Source: Stenotrophomonas africana (GTDB lineage Bacteria > Pseudomonadota > Gammaproteobacteria > Xanthomonadales > Xanthomonadaceae). Taken from it: a stretch of DNA of 64,000 nucleotides. A model generated the notes under the pieces. It worked only from the letters and a program-made list of their open reading frames with translations. It searched no databases and had not been told where the DNA came from. Each line of letters starts with the position of its first letter. Position 1 is the first letter of the stretch. The DNA lies in contig NZ_JABEME010000007.1 in assembly GCF_013004645.1 (NCBI RefSeq), forward strand, positions 62,001 through 126,000. The letters run 5' to 3'. The position numbers and the translations under genes were made by a program. Below are positions 59,938 through 64,000 of the stretch, one piece after another.

Positions 59938-61641
59938 CTAAAGCGCAGTCACCATCGTCTTGGAGCGACAGCTGGCCTCGGTCATCACAGAGGCCAGCTG
60001 CTTCAGTGAATAGGGCTTGCGCAGCAGCGTGAAACCATGGCCTGGATCGCGGGCCAGCAATTCGCTGTAGCCACTGGTAAGAATGATCGGGAGGTCGGGC
60101 AGGCGGCTGCGGATGGTGCGGGCCAGATCCAGCCCATTGGTCCCAGGCATGACCACGTCGCTGAACACCACGTGGAAACGCGCAGCGTCGCGCTCCAGCT
60201 CCGCCAGTGCTTCGTCGGCATTGCGCGCAAGTACGACGTTGTATTCAAGCTCGCGCAGCGCCCCGACTGCAAACTCGGCCACATCCACATTGTCTTCCAC
60301 CACCAGCACGCACAATCCGTGGCCATGCAGCAGCCCCGGTTGCGCGGTCGGCAGCTCGATGGAGGCGTTTGCCTGTGCCAGCGGCAGATACAGCGTGAAG
60401 CGCGTACCGACACCGGCCTGACTCTGTACGTCCACTTCGCCCTCGGACTGCTTGACGAAACCGAACACCTGGCTGAGGCCAAGCCCGGTGCCCGCACCCA
60501 CTCCCTTGGTGGTGAAGAAGGGCTCAAAGATCCGGTCCACCACGGACGGATCGATACCGGCACCGGTGTCGCTGACGCTGATCGCAGCGAAATTGCCTTT
60601 CATCGGCGCCGCGAACCGCACGGAAGGCACCGATGTCAGCTGTTCCACATCGATCGTCACCCTGCCGTGGCCGTCGATGGCATCGCGCGCGTTCACCGCG
60701 ATGTTGATCAGTGCGGTGTCGAGTTGGGTCCGGTCCAGCAGTACCGGCAACGGGGCGTCAGGCAGGTTCACCGAAACGGAGATGCGGGCACCCAGCACTG
60801 TGGTGATGATGTCTGAAAGCGCGCGTACGCTCTCGCAAAGGTCGAACACCTGCGGCGACAGGCTTTGTCGGCGCGAGAACGCCAGAAGCTGGGCGGTCAG
60901 GCGAGTGGCGCGGTCAGCGGCGGTTTCGATGGCCTGTACATAGCGCAGGCGCGCATCTTCGGCCGGCCAGGTATGCAGCAGCATGTCCACGGAACCGGTG
61001 ATGACCTGCAGCAGATTGTTGAAGTCGTGGGCAACGCCGCCGGTCAGCTGGCCGATGGCCTCCAGCTTCTGCGACTGCCGCAGCTGTTCGCGGGCGCGTA
61101 CCAGTTCAAGGTGGGCCTCGCGTGCCTGCTCGGTGATGGCTGCTACCTGGCGAGTATGCCGGTCGCGCTCGATCACCCGTTCGGTCTGCTCGCTGACGAC
61201 GCAGATGATGCCGGCCACGCCTCCGCAACCGGCACGCAGCGGCGAGTAGGAGAATGTCCAGAATGTCTCGCGCAACGTGCCATCACGGTCCATCATCAAC
61301 GGCATGTTCTTGAAACTGCGGCTTGTGCCGCCGAAGGCATCGTTGACAGCATCCACGACGTCGGCCCAGACGTCCGCCCAGACGTCTTCCAATCGGCTGC
61401 CCATGGCACCGTGCAGCTTGCCGCCCAGCATCGGAAGATAGGCGTCGTTGAAGAAGAACGCCTTGTTGTCGCGGCCCCATGCGATCCACAGCGGCTCCGG
61501 AGAATCCAGGATCATCGCCAGCAGAGCGCGAAGTTCGGGCGGGGCGTCGGTGGCGTCGGCCGAACGGGCCCAGTCGCTGTCCTGCAGCAGTCGGTAAGCG
61601 AGTTGATCAGGTGCCGAGACAGGTAGGGGGAAGGGATGCAT
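59938..61641 (-). CDS. PAS-domain hybrid histidine kinase
   Basis: 567 aa from ATG 61641. A PAS sensor domain (about 40-150; LDSPEPLWIAWGRDNKAFFF) and a short coiled coil precede a HisKA domain with H205 in GGVAHDFNNLL. The HATPase domain (NARDAIDGHG, SDTGAGID, then GTGLGLSQVFG) and a C-terminal receiver with D495 in FSDVVMPG follow. There is no membrane helix, so it is a soluble sensor. The coding sequence contains a small in-frame duplication giving DVWADVWADV. No output regulator is adjacent. Confidence 0.92.
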   Translation of the reverse strand: MHPFPLPVSAPDQLAYRLLQDSDWARSADATDAPPELRALLAMILDSPEPLWIAWGRDNKAFFFNDAYLPMLGGKLHGAMGSRLEDVWADVWADVVDAVNDAFGGTSRSFKNMPLMMDRDGTLRETFWTFSYSPLRAGCGGVAGIICVVSEQTERVIERDRHTRQVAAITEQAREAHLELVRAREQLRQSQKLEAIGQLTGGVAHDFNNLLQVITGSVDMLLHTWPAEDARLRYVQAIETAADRATRLTAQLLAFSRRQSLSPQVFDLCESVRALSDIITTVLGARISVSVNLPDAPLPVLLDRTQLDTALINIAVNARDAIDGHGRVTIDVEQLTSVPSVRFAAPMKGNFAAISVSDTGAGIDPSVVDRIFEPFFTTKGVGAGTGLGLSQVFGFVKQSEGEVDVQSQAGVGTRFTLYLPLAQANASIELPTAQPGLLHGHGLCVLVVEDNVDVAEFAVGALRELEYNVVLARNADEALAELERDAARFHVVFSDVVMPGTNGLDLARTIRSRLPDLPIILTSGYSELLARDPGHGFTLLRKPYSLKQLASVMTEASCRSKTMVTAL

Positions 61642-61823
61642 GGCCGTGCGCGAAGAAAGGTGACGCAGCTTAGCCGAGGTGATGTCATTGCGCCCTGCAC
61701 AGGTCCTGCGCCCTCTCTTTGATCGGCCCTTCGCGGCGGACGAAGGTGCTCGCGCGGCGTCCTCTGGCTGCATCGCCATCTCCGCGCCAACGGCCTGCGT
61801 CGTGGCACCGTCGTATTGCAGCC

Positions 61824-62072
61824 TCAGACACCCAGAAGCGAATTCACCTGCCAATCGGCAACCCGCGCATGGCTCACCGCCTGATGACTGCCGCATCCGT
61901 CGCAGCGGAACAAGGCACCGCCCGGCAGCTGGACCAGGTTGTCTTCGCTGGCCGAGCGGGTTTCCGAGCAATGCCGGCAGATGACAGTGAGCGCCGTAAT
62001 GCGCTCGACCCCGCCAGACAGATCGAACACAGCTTCAAAGGCATGGATGACAGGGTGACCAGTGGCCGGCAT
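61824..62072 (-). CDS. Small zinc-ribbon-like hypothetical protein
   Basis: 82 aa from ATG 62072, without a good ribosome binding site. Two paired-cysteine motifs, CRHC and CDGC, 24 residues apart suggest a zinc ribbon; LPGGALFRCDGCGSHQAVSH is the clearest part. Function unknown. The gaps on either side (61642-61823 and 62073-62169) show no genes. Confidence 0.5.
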   Translation of the reverse strand: MPATGHPVIHAFEAVFDLSGGVERITALTVICRHCSETRSASEDNLVQLPGGALFRCDGCGSHQAVSHARVADWQVNSLLGV

Positions 62073-62169
62073 CGGGAGAGTCGTCGTGATGGGAAGGCCT
62101 TATCCTGCCCTCCCGATCGTGACGGACCGGTCATCCGCATGCATTGGAACGATCAAGATGCCAGGCAGC

Positions 62170-62415
62170 TCAGAGATCCTTCTTCTTGCCACTCAGGTCG
62201 ATCGGCCTGTCGCTGCCCTTGCGCTCGCTCGACCACACTTCCATGCTCTTGTTGCAGCGGCTTTCGCGGGCAGCCACTTCGCGCGGCAGGTCCTTCAGGT
62301 GCGGCGATTCCTGGCAGGCCTGGTGCATGTTGCTGTCGTCATAGGTGGCACAGGCGCTGAGCGAAGCCAGGGCAACGGCGGTGAGGGAGGCGCGAAGCAG
62401 GGGCTGCAGGGTCAT
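62170..62415 (-). CDS. Small lipoprotein
   Basis: 81 aa from ATG 62415. The leader RASLTAVALASLSAC carries a lipobox. The mature part (TYDDSNMHQACQESPHLKDL, with further Cys in ESRCNKS) is hydrophilic and Lys-rich at the C-terminus (LSGKKKDL). Two mature cysteines besides the lipid-modified one could pair. Family not recognised. Confidence 0.72.
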   Translation of the reverse strand: MTLQPLLRASLTAVALASLSACATYDDSNMHQACQESPHLKDLPREVAARESRCNKSMEVWSSERKGSDRPIDLSGKKKDL

Positions 62416-62540
62416 GGGGAGGTCTCGGGTGGTGCCGGGCTGGCCATGGAATTCAAATCCGTGACCCCGGGCACGCACAATCCGACCAACCGCACTTGTT
62501 ATTCTATAACAGATGCGCGATAGTCCCGCGCCTGCTGGGA

Positions 62541-62810
62541 TCAGGCGACGCAGATCATCAGGATCATGCTCAGCGCCAGCATCAGCACGAATATGCGCCG
62601 GCTCAGCGCCAGGCAGGCCAGGCAGGCGGCCAGTGCCCAGGCAGCCAGCAGCGCGCAGGCCAGCAGCCACAGCCCGATCACGATCAAGGATCCACTGGCG
62701 GGTGCGGACAGCGCGATCGCCTTGAACAGCGTCACGCCCAGCACACTGCCGAGTACGCCCGCCTGCAGGGCGATGGCATCGTGACGGGCAGGGGCGGGCG
62801 GGTGGTGCAT
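62541..62810 (-). CDS. Small membrane protein
   Basis: 89 aa from ATG 62810 (MHHPPAPARHDAIALQAGVL). Two or three hydrophobic stretches (VLGSVLGVTLFKAIAL, LIVIGLWLLACALLAAWAL and ILMICVA region) make up most of the protein. Family unknown. An in-frame extension upstream to 62894 is possible. Confidence 0.62.
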   Translation of the reverse strand: MHHPPAPARHDAIALQAGVLGSVLGVTLFKAIALSAPASGSLIVIGLWLLACALLAAWALAACLACLALSRRIFVLMLALSMILMICVA

Positions 62811-62913
62811 GTCGGCGGCGTTCGTTCGCTGCGAGGAAGGCGCAGCCACTGTGCCCGACCGCATATCCACGCCATGTGTTTTTCGCGCATGCAATGCGCA
62901 GCCGGCGCGGGCC

Positions 62914-63390
62914 TCAGTCGAACTCGCCCTCGGCCGATTCCAGCCGTTGCCGGTAGGCCGCCCGATGCTGGTACAGGCGTTGGCACTCGGCGGACCGGTG
63001 AATCCGGCTGGCCGGTTCGTTGGCCACGGCGTCGCACATCCTTGCGATGTGGTTGCTGGACGCCAGTTCGGTCACGAAGAACACGGCGGTGATGCCGGTA
63101 CCGAGCAGCACGACATAGAGCAGGCGGCTGAGCCAGCGCGTGCGCTTGCGCTCGAAGTGCTGCTGGAGGGTCAGGTCGAAGCGGATGATGCTGAGCACGA
63201 TCCAGATGATCGCGACCAGGAAGCAGAGCGTGGGCAGCAGGCCTCGCCAGATTCCTGCTTCGTACACCGACTCGCTGTAGTGAACCGCTGCCCCGGCACC
63301 GGCGATGGCGATCGCCAGTGCCCAGTTGCGGCCAAGCGAGAGCAGGTCATCGAGCAGCTTCTCGCGGTTCCTGGTCGATCCTGCTGCCAC
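62914..63390 (-). CDS. Hypothetical membrane protein
   Basis: About 158 aa from GTG 63390, chosen for the purine-rich GGAGATGGA upstream; a longer frame reaches 63456. Three membrane helices are predicted (NWALAIAIAGAGAAVHY, GLLPTLCFLVAIIWIVLSII, RLLYVVLLGTGITAVFFV) with a soluble Arg-rich C-terminal domain. Family unknown. Confidence 0.62.
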   Translation of the reverse strand: MAAGSTRNREKLLDDLLSLGRNWALAIAIAGAGAAVHYSESVYEAGIWRGLLPTLCFLVAIIWIVLSIIRFDLTLQQHFERKRTRWLSRLLYVVLLGTGITAVFFVTELASSNHIARMCDAVANEPASRIHRSAECQRLYQHRAAYRQRLESAEGEFD

Positions 63391-63484
63391 GTGGGTTCCA
63401 TCTCCATGCTGCGACCGGCGGCGGAACTGCCGCCGATCCTGCAGATGGTGGAGCATCGCTGCGGTGATGAGAAGACCGCGCGGC

Positions 63485-64000
63485 TCAATGTGCGATGGCG
63501 CGGGCGCCGATCCAGCGTCGGCAGCGGCGGGTCCGACACTTCGCGGCCGCCTGTGCCAGCAGCAGTGCCCATACCGGCGAGACCGTGGGTGCGGTGGGGC
63601 GGCGCCGGCTCAACCGGCCCAGCTGATACTTCACTGCGGCCATGTGCGCACTGGCCGCCAGCGGCTTGCTGCGCCAGTTGATGTTGCGCAGTGTCGGCAC
63701 CGGGTCACGGCCCTGTTGCCAGTGCTGCGGCAGATCCGGCTCGATCGCCAGCGCCGTGGCGATGCCGACCATGGCCACGCCGCTGGCCAGCACCTGCTCT
63801 GCCACTTCGCGGCGGCGGATGCCACCGGTGACCATCAGCGGCATCGTTGCCACCGTAGCGATCTCGCGTGCGAATTCGAGGAAGTACGCTTCGCGGGCCA
63901 CGCTGCGTTCGTCGCGTGCGGCGCCGGTCATGGCCGGTGCTTCATAGCTGCCGCCGGACAGTTCGACCAGATCCACGCCGAGGGGCGCCAGCATCTGCAC
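63485..64000 (-). CDS. NADH:flavin oxidoreductase / old yellow enzyme family, C-terminal part
   Basis: 171 residues visible; the N-terminus lies beyond the right edge. DLVELSGGSYEAP, then MPLMVTGGIRRREVAEQVLA and GVAMVGIATALAIEPDLPQ are the FMN-phosphate-binding end of the TIM barrel in old-yellow-enzyme relatives. The C-terminal 60 residues are Arg/Ala-rich. Such enzymes reduce enones or nitro compounds with NAD(P)H. Confidence 0.85.
   Translation of the reverse strand: MQMLAPLGVDLVELSGGSYEAPAMTGAARDERSVAREAYFLEFAREIATVATMPLMVTGGIRRREVAEQVLASGVAMVGIATALAIEPDLPQHWQQGRDPVPTLRNINWRSKPLAASAHMAAVKYQLGRLSRRRPTAPTVSPVWALLLAQAAAKCRTRRCRRWIGARAIAH

Overview
The window looks like a chromosomal segment of Stenotrophomonas, most likely the S. 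maltophilia complex. Evidence: high GC; many short palindromes carrying a GTAG tetranucleotide at one end, which match the SMAG family of REP elements described in S. maltophilia; a protein with the Xanthomonadales XVIPCD type IV secretion signal; several TonB-dependent receptors; and xanthomonad-type metabolic operons. Both ends cut through genes: an MDR oxidoreductase on the left and an old-yellow-enzyme family protein on the right.

Layout. 1-5.6 kb: MDR oxidoreductase divergent from a LysR regulator, a secreted serine hydrolase, and a HipA-like kinase overlapping a DUF3037 gene. 5.7-17 kb: secreted S9 peptidase, several secreted proteins of unknown function, a HExxH metallopeptidase, an SGNH esterase, a LysR regulator divergent from an exported agmatine deiminase, and a thioesterase divergent from a TetR regulator. 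17-20.8 kb: TonB-dependent receptor and a second serine hydrolase among REPs. 20.9-28.4 kb: complete histidine utilisation locus. hutI-hutH-hutG-hutU runs leftward with 4-nt overlaps at each junction, hutF-hutC runs rightward, and a candidate HutC operator lies between them. Together they convert histidine to glutamate plus formate by the HutF/HutG route. 28.5-32.3 kb: hicAB toxin-antitoxin, a membrane-anchored Mrr-like nuclease-fold protein, a strong small-RNA candidate, two polyhydroxyalkanoate-associated proteins and an FHA protein. 32.5-39.2 kb: serC-pheA-aroA (serine and aromatic synthesis), two TonB-type energy transducers and serS. 39.4-42.8 kb: SH3 protein, azoR divergent from a LysR gene, and a DUF4241-like protein.

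42.9-49.6 kb looks accessory. A tRNA-Ser(UGA) gene is followed by an AlpA-type phage regulator, orphan genes, two small Cys-containing secreted proteins in a lower-GC stretch, a G9 homopolymer and a 919-aa helicase IV relative. The helicase carries an inserted PD-(D/E)XK-like nuclease domain and a C-terminal zinc finger. No integrase and no second att copy were seen. 49.7-64 kb: acuI-like reductase divergent from an HxlR regulator, a predicted X-T4SS effector preceded by a lipoprotein that is probably its immunity protein, two lipoproteins, a TonB-dependent siderophore receptor with a good Fur-box candidate, a TetR regulator divergent from an FAD monooxygenase with a palindromic operator, a hybrid histidine kinase and small membrane or lipoproteins.

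The best candidates for something new are the nuclease-helicase fusion, the small RNA with a C-rich loop at 30.4 kb, and the effector/immunity pair. All functions are inferred from sequence motifs read by eye; no database search was run.
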